Source of the DNA: DATAFO01 sp046728015
GTDB taxonomy: Bacteria > Actinomycetota > Thermoleophilia > Solirubrobacterales > 70-9
Assembly (NCBI GenBank): GCA_046728015.1
Contig: JBKPDQ010000157.1
Span: 1 to 23,541 of the forward strand
Direction of reading: 5' to 3'
Length of the DNA stretch: 23,541 nucleotides
Part shown: in pieces, positions 14,843 through 22,728 of the stretch
How positions within the stretch are numbered: the first letter of the stretch is position 1
Layout: the number at the start of each line of letters is the position of its first letter
The notes under the pieces: generated by a model
What the model saw: only the letters and a program-made list of their open reading frames with translations
The model's database searches: none
Told to the model about the DNA's origin: nothing
Program-made: the position numbers and the translations under genes

Positions 14843-15463
14843 TCAGACCAGAATCGGCCCCTGGGGGACGGTCGGCCCCGGGAGCCAGTGGACCCAGCAC
14901 TTCACCCAGTGCAGGAAGGAGATGCAGAGGACGATGCCGCTACCTGGCGGCAGCGGGTCATCCGGATCGCTTCCGTCCATGATGTCGATGTCGAGGAGGC
15001 TGAAGCGCGTGGCAGAAATCGGCCGGTCGGCTGGCGTCAACTCGAGTCCACGCTGACCGGCGCTGGACAACGAAGCGGGCGTCGAAAAGCGGGTTCGGCC
15101 ATCGCCGACGACGAAATCGAACGCGAACTCTCCCCCGAGGATCGGTCGCAGCTCCACCAGCACCGCCCCGGGCGCGAGGCCGACGCCGGTGATCGGGTCG
15201 AACAGCGGCATCGTGTTGACGAGCACCCCGACCGGGTACGCGCGCCTGCGCAGGTGACCTCGCGCGGCAGCCGTGTGCGCTACCAGGCCGCCGGCCACCT
15301 GCGTGAAGATCGCCTTCTCGAAATGGACCGGCGGTAATCGACGACGCTTCAGCGCCGAGGACAGCAGCCGGTTCACTGTCTGCTCGCCGGCCTTCGTCGC
15401 TCCGCAGTGGCCGTTCTGGAATTCGCTCAACATCGAATCCGACGTAACCGGGCGCCGTGCCAT
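14843..15463 (-). CDS. Conserved-looking hypothetical protein, 206 residues
   Basis: Not recognised. Third positions are strongly G/C, and ATG 15463 has a ggagg ribosome binding site at 6 nt, so it is very likely a real gene. The N-terminal 60 residues are basic and helical (TVNRLLSSALKRRRLPPVHFEK). The remainder looks like a beta-rich domain: AYPVGVLVNTMPLFDPITGVGLAPGAVLVELRPILGG, FDFVVGDGRTRF, FSLLDIDIMDGSDPDDPLPPGSG, ending CWVHWLPGPTVPQGPILV. No signal peptide or membrane span. It converges with the formamidase gene (12 bp between stop codons) and lies upstream of nothing on its own strand until the alpha/beta hydrolase gene ends at 15569, about 105 bp before its start. Function cannot be inferred. 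Confidence 0.7.
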   Translation of the reverse strand: MARRPVTSDSMLSEFQNGHCGATKAGEQTVNRLLSSALKRRRLPPVHFEKAIFTQVAGGLVAHTAAARGHLRRRAYPVGVLVNTMPLFDPITGVGLAPGAVLVELRPILGGEFAFDFVVGDGRTRFSTPASLSSAGQRGLELTPADRPISATRFSLLDIDIMDGSDPDDPLPPGSGIVLCISFLHWVKCWVHWLPGPTVPQGPILV

Positions 15464-15568
15464 ACGCAACCTCCACGCTGATCAGCAGCCGAGCGCGTCC
15501 TCATGGGTGTCGCAGGCGGCTCCAGCGCCGTTCGCTGGAGGCGCTTGCGGAAGCGCTGCGTGTCCGAT

Positions 15569-16447
15569 CTAGATCAGTGACAGCACGGCGTCGGCAAAGT
15601 CGCGCGGCGCTTCCTGAGGAATGTTATGGCCCACGTGGGGGATGACTCTCCGCTTGTAGCGGCCGGTGAACGAGCCCGCGTGGCCCTCGGAGGACAGCAC
15701 GGGGCTGACGCCGTTGTCGTGGCCGTGCAGCACGACGGTCGGCACCACGATCTTGGGCTGCGTCGCCAGCCGTCGCTCCGTCTCCTCGAGCGCGGGATCG
15801 CCGTCCGCGAGACGGAACCGGTGGCGGTAGGAATGGATCACGACCTCGACGAAATCGGGGTTGTCGAACGAGGCGGCGGTCCGCTCGTAGGTCGCGTCGT
15901 CGAAGCGCCAGGTCGGGGACCAGAGGCGCCAGAGCAGCTTGCCGAGCTTGCGGCGGTACTGGGCGAGGCCGGCGCGGCCGCGCTCGCCGTGGAAGTAGTA
16001 CTGGTACCAGTAACGGTGCTCGTCGTCGGGCGGACGCGGGGTCCCGGACGTGGCGATGTCCTGGATGTTGTAGCCGCCGCACGAGACGAGGCCGCGGGCG
16101 CGCTCGGGCCAGAGCGCGGCGACCACGCACGCGGCGCGGCCGCCCCAGTCGTAGCCGGCGAGCACCGCGGCGGGGATCGACAGCGCGTCCAGCAGCGCGA
16201 GCAGGTCGTGACCGAGCGCGGCCTGCTGGCCCGAGCGCGGGGTGCTCGCCGAGAGGAATCGCGTCGGGCCGTACCCGCGGAGGTAGGGGACGATCACGCG
16301 GCAGCCCTGCGCGACGAGGATCGGCGTGACCTCGTCGAACGCGTGCACGTCGTAGGGAAATCCGTGGAGGAGGATGACCGGCGTCCCCTCCGCCGGCCCC
16401 GCCTCCTCGTACGCGACCTCGAGACCCCCGGCCTTCACGCATGCCAT
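15569..16447 (-). CDS. Alpha/beta hydrolase, epoxide hydrolase/haloalkane dehalogenase-like
   Basis: 292 residues. The HGFP oxyanion motif (residues 28-31) and the nucleophile elbow GYDWGG with Asp100, rather than Ser, place it in the epoxide-hydrolase/haloacid-dehalogenase branch of the fold, where the Asp forms a covalent ester that water then cleaves. The cap region contains several Tyr/Trp (HRYWYQYYFHG), and the tail has the candidate acid D244 (HGHDNGV) and catalytic H274 (PHVGHNIPQEAPRDFADAV). ATG 16447 is preceded by ggagg at 9 nt. An ordinary esterase is unlikely given Asp. Natural substrate unknown. It is divergent from the membrane protein at 16602. Confidence 0.9.
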   Translation of the reverse strand: MACVKAGGLEVAYEEAGPAEGTPVILLHGFPYDVHAFDEVTPILVAQGCRVIVPYLRGYGPTRFLSASTPRSGQQAALGHDLLALLDALSIPAAVLAGYDWGGRAACVVAALWPERARGLVSCGGYNIQDIATSGTPRPPDDEHRYWYQYYFHGERGRAGLAQYRRKLGKLLWRLWSPTWRFDDATYERTAASFDNPDFVEVVIHSYRHRFRLADGDPALEETERRLATQPKIVVPTVVLHGHDNGVSPVLSSEGHAGSFTGRYKRRVIPHVGHNIPQEAPRDFADAVLSLI

Positions 16448-16601
16448 GATTTCGTTACCTCCACGCCAGCGGATCATACCTCCCCTGAGCCACTGTCTTT
16501 CGATCAGGTGTATCCCCTGCTCCCGGCCGGCCATCGGAGCATCGGGGTGTCTTCCGCGGGCATCGTAAGCGTGGATTCCGTCCTCGAGAAGGTATGGGGG
16601 T

Positions 16602-17240
16602 ATGAAGTCGAGGATCGCGGTGGGGCTCGGGCTCTGGTTCGTCCTGGCCTTCGTGCTCGGGGCGCGCGGCGCGTTCGTCCGGCCGCCCGGCGAGGCGCCT
16701 CTGCCCATCCTGCTCGGCGCGACCCTACCGCTGATCGTGTTCGCCGCGGCGTATCTCGGGTTCGCCTCGTTCAGGGCCTTTGTGCTCACCGCGGATCTTT
16801 CGCTCATGACGGCGATCCAGGCCTGGCGAGCAGGTGGACTGAGCTTTCTCGCCCTCTATGCCAACGGCGTCCTGCCCGGCCTCTTCGCCTTGCCTGCCGG
16901 GCTCGGCGACATCGCGATCGGCTTCACGGCTCCGCGGGACGCCCGGGCGGTCGCGCGCGAGACGGCCTTCGTGACCAGCCGTCGATTCGTCATCTGGAAC
17001 CTGCTCGGCATCCTGGATCTCGTCATCGACGTCGGCACGGGGGCGCTGGCCTCCGGCCTCCTCGGCGTACCGACCGGCGGCGTCACCACCGCGCCGATGG
17101 CCCGGCTCCCGCTCGTGCTCATCCCAGCGTACTTCGTCCCGCTGTTCGTCATGCTCCACATCGCGGCCCTGCTCCAGGCGCGGCGGCACGCCGCCGCTCA
17201 CGCGAGCGCGGCGACCCAGGACGCACACCGCGACGCCTGA
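16602..17240 (+). CDS. Multi-pass membrane protein of unknown function
   Basis: 212 residues with about six hydrophobic segments: 5-22, 33-62, 80-105, 131-152 and 165-190 are the clearest. The spans are linked by short loops; the second-last loop carries basic residues (APRDARAVARE, TSRRF) and the end is polar. No motif that I recognise. ATG 16602 is preceded by a G-rich stretch but not a textbook ribosome binding site. Third positions fit a real gene. It is followed 89 bp later by the aminotransferase on the same strand, so they may share a transcript. Confidence 0.75.
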   Translation: MKSRIAVGLGLWFVLAFVLGARGAFVRPPGEAPLPILLGATLPLIVFAAAYLGFASFRAFVLTADLSLMTAIQAWRAGGLSFLALYANGVLPGLFALPAGLGDIAIGFTAPRDARAVARETAFVTSRRFVIWNLLGILDLVIDVGTGALASGLLGVPTGGVTTAPMARLPLVLIPAYFVPLFVMLHIAALLQARRHAAAHASAATQDAHRDA

Positions 17241-17329
17241 GCGGCGTCGCCGCCCGTAGGTGGACCACCGGCCAAGCGACGCGGTAAGGTGGCGGAGGAG
17301 ACGGTATCCCCACCAGGAGACGAGCTGGC

Positions 17330-18517
17330 ATGACGATCGCCAACGGTCGCGAGTTTCTCGCCATTCCCGGGCCCACCAACATTCCGGACGCGGTGCTCGC
17401 CGCCATGCACCGGCCGGCGGTCGACATCTACTCGGGCGAGATGGTGGAGCTCACACGCTCGCTGCTCGAGGACCTGCCGAAGGTCTTCCGCACGACGGGA
17501 CGCGTCTACATCTACGCGGCCAACGGCCACGGGGGCTGGGAGGCGGCGGTGAGCAACGTGCTGTCACGCGGCGAGACGGTGCTGGCGCTGGAGAGCGGGG
17601 TGTTCGCCCTCGGCTGGGCCGACATGGCGCGGATGATGGGGGCCAAGATCGAGGTGCTGAAGGGCGACTGGCGGCGCGCGGTGAGCCCCGAGGCGGTCGC
17701 GCAGCGACTCGAGTCGGACCGGGGCCATGAGATCAAGGCCGTCCTCGTCGTGCAGATCGACACGGCGTCGGGCGTCGTCAACGACATCCCCGCCATTCGC
17801 TGCGCCATGGATGCGGCCCGGCACCCGGCGCTCCTGATGGTCGACGCGGTGGCCTCGCTGGGTTGCATGCCGTTCGAGATGGACGCCTGGGGCGTCGACG
17901 TGGCGATGGCGGGCTCGCAGAAGGGGCTGATGACGCCGCCCGGGCTCGCGTTCGTCGCCGCCAACGAGCGCGCGCACGCCGCGCACGGCAAGGCCGATCT
18001 GCGCACGCGCTACTGGGACTGGACGTTCCGGCAGGGTCAGGCGCACTACCAGAAGTACGGCGGGACTCCGCCCGAGCACCTGCTCTTCGCCCTGCGCACG
18101 GCGCTCGACCTGCTCTTCGCGGAGGGACTCGACCGCGCCGCCCGGCGTCACGCGCTGCTGGCGGAAGCCGTGCGCCACGCCGTCGCGCGCTGGGCCGAGG
18201 GCGGGGCGCTCGCGTTCAACATCACCCACCCCGCGGAGCGCGCCAACTCGATCACCAACGTGCTCATGCCCGACCGCGATCCCCAGCGGCTCCTCGATTA
18301 CTGTCGCCAGACGTGCGGGGTCGTCCTCGGCGTCGGCATCGGCGATCTCTCCGGCCGCGCGTTCCGCATCGCCCACATGGGCCACGTCAACGCGCCGATG
18401 GTGATCGGCACGCTCGGCGTGATCGAGATGGGGCTCGCGGCGCTCGGCATTCCCCACGGCGCCGGAGGCACGCAGCGCGCGATCGAGTACCTCGCGCGCG
18501 AGGTCGTCGCGCCCTAG
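17330..18517 (+). CDS. Class V aminotransferase, alanine/serine-glyoxylate type
   Basis: 395-residue PLP enzyme. Opening FLAIPGPTNIPDAVLAAMHRP, cofactor Asp172 (VDAVASLG), and Schiff-base Lys198 in GSQKGLMTPPGL identify the alanine-glyoxylate/serine-glyoxylate aminotransferase group. The tail has RIAHMGHVNAPMVIGTLGVIEMGL. The reaction moves an amino group from alanine or serine to glyoxylate (or a related keto acid) in the cytoplasm. Length is normal and the sequence intact. ATG 17330 has aggag about 10 nt upstream. No serine-cycle or photorespiration-type genes are next to it, so the substrate pair is not settled by context. Confidence 0.93.
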   Translation: MTIANGREFLAIPGPTNIPDAVLAAMHRPAVDIYSGEMVELTRSLLEDLPKVFRTTGRVYIYAANGHGGWEAAVSNVLSRGETVLALESGVFALGWADMARMMGAKIEVLKGDWRRAVSPEAVAQRLESDRGHEIKAVLVVQIDTASGVVNDIPAIRCAMDAARHPALLMVDAVASLGCMPFEMDAWGVDVAMAGSQKGLMTPPGLAFVAANERAHAAHGKADLRTRYWDWTFRQGQAHYQKYGGTPPEHLLFALRTALDLLFAEGLDRAARRHALLAEAVRHAVARWAEGGALAFNITHPAERANSITNVLMPDRDPQRLLDYCRQTCGVVLGVGIGDLSGRAFRIAHMGHVNAPMVIGTLGVIEMGLAALGIPHGAGGTQRAIEYLAREVVAP

Positions 18518-18521
18518 CGCC

Positions 18522-18960
18522 TCAGGCGTCGGCCTTCTTCGTCGAGCCAAACAGGCGTTCCTCGAACGGAACGAGCGCCCGCTCGCTGAAGCCCAGCACC
18601 ATCGCGATCGCCATGAGGGCGAGGACGCTGGACGCTGCACAGCCGCCCGCGGCGCACTCCACCAGGATCGCCGGCAGGTTGGCGCTGCCGATCGTCAGCG
18701 GAACGATGTTCGACAGGGGCACGTCCCGAGCCGATGATGCTCGCTGCGAGCCCGCTGGCGACCCGACTGAGGAGCCTGCGGCGGTAGGCCCCATGCTCGC
18801 CCCACGTGCTGAGCACGGGCATCTTCGAGATGACGCTGAGGCAGGCGCCGGCACCGCCCGCGGTGAACAGTCCCCCAGACGACCTGGCCCTTCCAGATCA
18901 GGAAGGCGCTCAGCAGCGTGAGTCCCACGATGGCGAACATCAGAATAGGCTCGCGTCGCC
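18522..18960 (-). pseudogene. Broken membrane-protein gene
   Basis: Pieces of one membrane protein lie in successive frames on the minus strand. In order: EPILMFAIVGLTLLSAFLIWKGQVVWG; then, in another frame, GLFTAGGAGACLSVISKMPVLS to GLAASIIGSG; then ANLPAILVECAAGG, VLALMAIAMVLGFSERALVPFEERL to the stop. At least two frameshifts (about 18900 and 18735) are needed to join them. The GGxxACLSVISKM and GFSER-VxxxEERL elements look like a bacterial membrane-protein family of unknown function that I cannot name. Its end is 4 bp from the aminotransferase stop. Not functional as read. Confidence 0.55.
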
Positions 18961-19040
18961 GGACAGTACCCAGACCGCCGCAGAAGAGGCCCCCAAGCCG
19001 GTGGCGGGGTAAGCACCGCCTGCGCCACCAGACCCCGCGC

Positions 19041-19400
19041 GTGCTCGACAACCATCGATCCACGAAAGGGCGGGCTTTCGCTGCGGTCTTCCAGGCGATC
19101 AACCGCGCGTGGGTCCTAGACGACGCCAGCCGCGACGTAGCAGTGGATCTGAGCCTGGACACGCTGGATCTTCGCGCCACTCGCCGGGAGATCGAGGCGC
19201 TCGAATCCCGTCAGCGCATGACGAAGACAGTCCGGCAGCAGCTGCAGCGCGCGCGACGTCGAGCGCTAGCGTTGAGCCGGAACGTGGCCGCGATGCGAAA
19301 GGTGCTAGCTACCGTGGCGGAGCGTCGGGCGACGCGGGTGCCCAGCATCGCCGAGCTTTTTTCAGAAGTCGCCCCTAGCGCCTCCCAGCAGCGCCTTTAA
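19041..19400 (+). CDS. Unrecognised ORF, helical and basic
   Basis: Open frame beginning 18918, but its first 40 codons are antisense to the broken membrane gene, so GTG 19041 is a likelier start; no ribosome binding site is clear. The product of about 119 residues reads KGRAFAAVFQAINRAW, VDLSLDTLDLRATRREIEALESRQRM, then a basic coiled-coil-like stretch VRQQLQRARRRALALSRNVAAMRKVLATVAERR and PSIAELF. Plausibly a real small protein with a central coiled coil; no family recognised. Could equally be chance open frame in high-GC DNA. Confidence 0.35.
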   Translation: MLDNHRSTKGRAFAAVFQAINRAWVLDDASRDVAVDLSLDTLDLRATRREIEALESRQRMTKTVRQQLQRARRRALALSRNVAAMRKVLATVAERRATRVPSIAELFSEVAPSASQQRL

Positions 19401-19410
19401 ACCCCGACCA

Positions 19411-19620
19411 TCACTGTCGCCTCAGGAGGGGAGCGACCGACGTGACGACGATCGCCACTACAATCGTCATTGGCGTCCCACCAACGAAGTCCGAGAACCG
19501 ATACCCGCCCGGCCCGTAGATCAACAGATTCCCGTGGTGCCCGATCGGTATTGGAACGCGACGATGGCCGCCATGGCGACCATGACGACGTAGCTCCCGA
19601 CGGATGCTGGAAGGCGCCCG
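19411..19620 (-). pseudogene. DASS/SLC13-type anion transporter, C-terminal fragment
   Basis: The minus strand ends with GHHGNLLIYGPGGYRFSDFVGGTPMTIVVAIVVTSVAPLLRRQ, the usual last membrane segment of divalent anion:sodium symporters. Just upstream, in another frame, comes SVGSYVVMVAMAAIVAFQYRS, which belongs to the preceding span, so one indel separates them at about 19555. The other 400 or so residues are absent. A relic. Confidence 0.6.
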
Positions 19621-19912
19621 CCTAGGCAATGCCGCGAGGCCGATCGAGGTAGACTCACCCGCGGAACGAGGCCCGCTACTCGTGGGCCCAGGTGAGACGG
19701 CGAGTGATGACGCGTATTTACGACGCACTGTCCGTGTGCTGTCCGAGTTCTGTTGCGTCTTCGCGAAACGGTACCCGGCCCGAATGGCGCGGGTCCCATA
19801 GGGCCCCCGGGTACGGCCGCCGGGCTGCACAGCGAGGGAATTTTGCCAATTCAGGGGCTCAGATCTTTACGGCTTGTTGCCTAAATACGGCGAGAGTTGC
19901 GGAAGCCACGAT
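19621..19912. other. Intergenic, nothing recognised
   Basis: About 290 bases between the transporter relic and the end of the cyclase gene. Open frames here give no recognisable protein, and I see no hairpin followed by a T-run. Confidence 0.4.
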
Positions 19913-21505
19913 TCAACCGCGGGGATCCCATCGGTCATTTTCTTCCAATTGTGAGATGCTGCTCCAATCCGCGCCGGGGGCATTCCGGTGCAAAGTCTCG
20001 GTGCGCTTGAGGAAGAGCGCGGCCGGACCATCGTCAGGACGGAGCTCCAGGCACGCTCGGCAAGTCATCTCGGCTGCGTCCCAGTCCCGCGCGCGGTAAG
20101 CGAGCAGAGCTTGTGAGTAGAGCTCGCGGAGGCGGAGGAGGTTTTCGGGCACCTCGCCGGCAGGGCCGAGCAACTCGAAGATACGGGTGGACTCAGTCTT
20201 GCCCTTGACGGCGATGGTATCAACTTCACGGGTTTCGAAGTGCGCTGCGAGCGCCTGCGCGGTGAGTTCGGGCAGTTCGCGGCGGAACACGTCCAGCGCA
20301 GCCAATTGCCCCCAGGCCGCCCGGCAAGCGAGCAACGCATGGTCTTCCGCCAGCGTGAATGGCGGCCCCCAGAAAGCCATCACCGAATCGCCGACAAATT
20401 TGTCGACCACTCCCTGGTGTTTCTGTATGGCCAGGGCCTGCAGGGCGAAATGACGGTTAAGCAGCGTCACCATGAGCGACGCCGTGAGCCGCTCTGACAA
20501 ACTGGTGAAGCCCACCAGGTCGGCGAAGAGGACGGTCATCCTCTGGCGCGCGCCAGCTACGGCGGCTGCGCCCGGCTGCGAGAGCACGTGTTCGAGAATC
20601 CGCGGATCAATGTATTTGCCGAACGTCTGCTTGATCTGCTCTTTGGCGCGCAGTTCCTGGACGAAAAAATTGAAAGAATCGGTTAGCACCCCTATTTCGT
20701 CGGTGGATAGGATCGGGAGCTGGACATTGAGGTTGCCTTTTTGAACGTCGCGGAGGGCGGAGGCGAGCGAGCGCACGGGGTTGGTAAGGCGGTCGGTGAT
20801 GAGGGCGGCAACCGCCAGACCGAGAAGGACGGTGGAGGCCGTTGCAGCGATGGTCAGCCAGAGCACGTATCGCTGACGGAGCGCAACAGCCTGGGCGGAG
20901 GCGGCGCTCAACTCGGCCATTTTATTCTGGAGTAACTCCCGCTGGGTTTGGACGGTGCGTTGGATGTCGTTGAGGATATTCAAGAGCGCGTGGGCCTTTT
21001 CGTGCTGGCCGGATCTTTGGAGATCGAGCACTTCATGCTGGCGGGCGCTAATCACGGGATAGGCCGGCTCGATCTGATCGAGCAGCGTCCTGACCTCGAC
21101 CAGCAAAGGGCGCGAAGCCATCCCACCCGGGTAGGATGCGATCATTCTGCGAGCGGTCGCGAATTCGTTGGTGAGCTTGACGGTAAAAGAATCGTAGTTG
21201 GTCTTCGCCTCCGAAATGATCTCCTCGTTGGGAGCAGTGGCATTCAAAGCGCCAGCCCAGCGTTCGAAGGCCAGCCGCCGCCGCAATCCGAACTCATGAA
21301 TGCGGGAGATAGACTCGGTTAGCGGCACATCCAAATTGGCAACGATCTTGAGGTCTCGCTCCGTGCGGGCTGCCTCCCAAAGCAGAAAACCGGCAAGCCC
21401 GATGGTGAGCAGCAACAGGAACACGGCGAGGCCGAAGATCTTTGCAGCGATGGTTTGTTTGAAGGCACGGACCTTCGCCCAGATTCGGTTTTGGGTGGTT
21501 TCCAT
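19913..21505 (-). CDS. Membrane-anchored class III adenylate/guanylate cyclase with core deletion
   Basis: 530 residues from ATG 21505 (METTQNRIWAKV). TM1 at about 20-43, an extracytoplasmic helical sensor region, TM2 at about 212-237, a HAMP linker, then a class III cyclase domain starting MTVLFADLVGFTSLSERL. Both metal-binding aspartates are present (D329 in FADLVGF, D373 in FVGDSVMAFWG). After LPELT (about 415) the sequence jumps directly to AQALAAHFETREVDTIAVKGK, missing the segment that normally holds GIHTGE, GNxGS, the GDxVNxASRLE helix with the transition-state Asn and Arg, and the ILxS strand, some 50-60 residues. The frame is kept. A TPR-like tail follows (ELYSQALLAYRARDWDAAE). TTG 21544, behind a ggagg, is an alternative start. 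Base composition is visibly less GC-rich than its neighbours, suggesting transfer. Probably catalytically dead. Confidence 0.88.
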   Translation of the reverse strand: METTQNRIWAKVRAFKQTIAAKIFGLAVFLLLLTIGLAGFLLWEAARTERDLKIVANLDVPLTESISRIHEFGLRRRLAFERWAGALNATAPNEEIISEAKTNYDSFTVKLTNEFATARRMIASYPGGMASRPLLVEVRTLLDQIEPAYPVISARQHEVLDLQRSGQHEKAHALLNILNDIQRTVQTQRELLQNKMAELSAASAQAVALRQRYVLWLTIAATASTVLLGLAVAALITDRLTNPVRSLASALRDVQKGNLNVQLPILSTDEIGVLTDSFNFFVQELRAKEQIKQTFGKYIDPRILEHVLSQPGAAAVAGARQRMTVLFADLVGFTSLSERLTASLMVTLLNRHFALQALAIQKHQGVVDKFVGDSVMAFWGPPFTLAEDHALLACRAAWGQLAALDVFRRELPELTAQALAAHFETREVDTIAVKGKTESTRIFELLGPAGEVPENLLRLRELYSQALLAYRARDWDAAEMTCRACLELRPDDGPAALFLKRTETLHRNAPGADWSSISQLEENDRWDPRG

Positions 21506-21626
21506 CAGAGCAAAGAGTTCCCGCTGCTCCCTTCCTATTCTCAATTAATTTAGGTCCTCCATAGCCCAAGAGCATAGAGTCTTTCCTCGTAGGTTCGCCG
21601 ATTTTTTCGAAGCAGTCTCCGGGAAT

Positions 21627-22130
21627 TCACGCAGTCCGAGCGTACTCATCGGGGAACTCCCACTGTCTGAACTTGACGGAGGTACTCATGACCCGATGAC
21701 CAAAGACGCTAACCCGCCAGCGACCCGAACGGGGAATCTTCGCCACGAGGCCGTAGACATGGAGTCGTGTAGGAGGCGGCTGACCTGGGCACTCTGGCGC
21801 CTCGGATCGTCGCTGAGCCGGATGGCGGGCGCCGCAAGCGTGGAGCGGAGATCGCGATTCGCGAAGCCGGGGACGGCCTACTCGCCACTCATCAGCGCGG
21901 TGAAGAGCTGACCGTCGGGCCGGGCCACGGGATTGAAAGCCTTGGTCGCGGACGTACGGGTAGTGATGGCATCGAGGCCGCCTAGCCCGGCCGTCGGATC
22001 CTCGACCTGGGCCAAGGCAGTGAGATACCGCGCGTTGCTTGGGAGCGACACGTCGCGATACCGGAAGAGGTAGGCCACCCTCTTCCGGAGGGGACCCCAC
22101 TCCGGGCGCCGGCGCCCGCGGCGGCGGACC
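21627..22130 (-). pseudogene. Broken mobile-type ORF with winged-helix-like C-terminus
   Basis: Reading the minus strand across frames reconstructs one protein piece: GVGSPPEEGG, then (frame change near 22080) VAYLFRYRDVSLPSNARYLTALAQVEDPTAG, then FNPVARPDGQLFTALMSGE, an in-frame TAG at about 21878, then GFANRDLRSTLA, DDPRRQSAQVSRLLH, a one-base deletion (cacgactcc where caccgactcc is expected, about 21767), and RLHVYGLVAKIPRSGRWRVSVFGHRVMSTSVKF to the stop. I recall C-terminal halves of this pattern in long multicopy hypothetical proteins of soil bacteria, but cannot name the family. The VSRLLHRLHVYGLVAKIPRSGRWRVS part looks like a winged helix. Three lesions make it inactive. Confidence 0.55.
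22103..22118. repeat. Perfect 16-bp GC palindrome
   Basis: cgggcgccggcgcccg is its own reverse complement. It lies inside the broken ORF in proline/alanine-coding sequence, so it may be composition alone. Confidence 0.5.
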
Positions 22131-22148
22131 CGCCGGCGTACCGGAACT

Positions 22149-22340
22149 TGTCCTTCGCCAGAACCTCGTCCGACCTGGTTGGCGGATCTTTGCGACTCGG
22201 CTGAGCAACTCCAACACGGCGAGGATTGGTGAGAGAGGGCTCTCGACGACGTCCGGAGGCCATCGAATCGTCGGCAAGAGTACGGCAGGATTGTGAGGGG
22301 GAAGGACCGTCGGCAGGATAGGGCGGGTTCGCGGTTGTGA
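22149..22340 (-). repeat. 192-nt repeat block, copy 2 (insertion-sequence right end, inverted)
   Basis: Reverse complement of 2058-2249 with scattered substitutions; the outer end (22149-22168) keeps 20 bases of the inverted repeat, tgtccttcgccagaacctcg. No transposase lies inward of it: instead the third IS91-like remnant ends 25 bp away. It is thus a solitary right end of the same element family, reflecting an older insertion mostly deleted or a rearrangement. Confidence 0.8.
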
Positions 22341-22364
22341 AGGACGGCGAAGTGGAAGGCTCAG

Positions 22365-22727
22365 TTACCGGGAGCACGCCGGGGGCGGACGGGAGGCGTG
22401 ATCGCCGAGCCCCAAGCACTGCCGCAGGTCAGGCTGCCGCGGCCCTTCGGGATAGACCCCGACGATCGGCCGCCGGCCGCCGCAGCGTGGGCAGAGCAAG
22501 ACGTCGAGGGCGAAGAGGCGCTTGAGCAAGGTCGCCCACGAGAGGCCGGGGGTCCCCGCGGCCGCCGCCCCAGGGCCCGCCGAAGGGGCGGGCGGCCGCG
22601 ACGGCCTGGCCGCCGTGGTCGACCGCCTGGCGGAGGCGGGGGACAATCTGCGCGCGGCCCGCGGCGTGGGGAGCCAGCAGGCCATGGAACCGCAGCAGAT
22701 GGAAGCGGGGGGCGGGGATGAGCACGC
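22365..22727 (-). pseudogene. IS91-like transposase C-terminal remnant, copy 3
   Basis: On the minus strand: VLIPAPRFHLLRFHGLLAPHAAGRAQIVPRLRQAV, then, after a frame change, LSWATLLKRLFALDVLLCPRCGGRRPIVGVYPEGP and RQCLGLG to a stop at 22365. It contains the same two blocks as the copy at 11.3-11.8 kb, including CPRCGGR. Nucleotides 22610-22727 closely match the plus-strand fragment at 2337-2451. Truncated at its 5' side at about 22727, where unrelated sequence begins. Confidence 0.75.
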
Positions 22728-22728
22728 T

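Noticed and set aside
15626..17287. Long plus-strand open frame (553 codons) across the alpha/beta hydrolase and membrane-protein genes
   Set aside because: Antisense to one real gene and out of frame with the other; no domain recognised.
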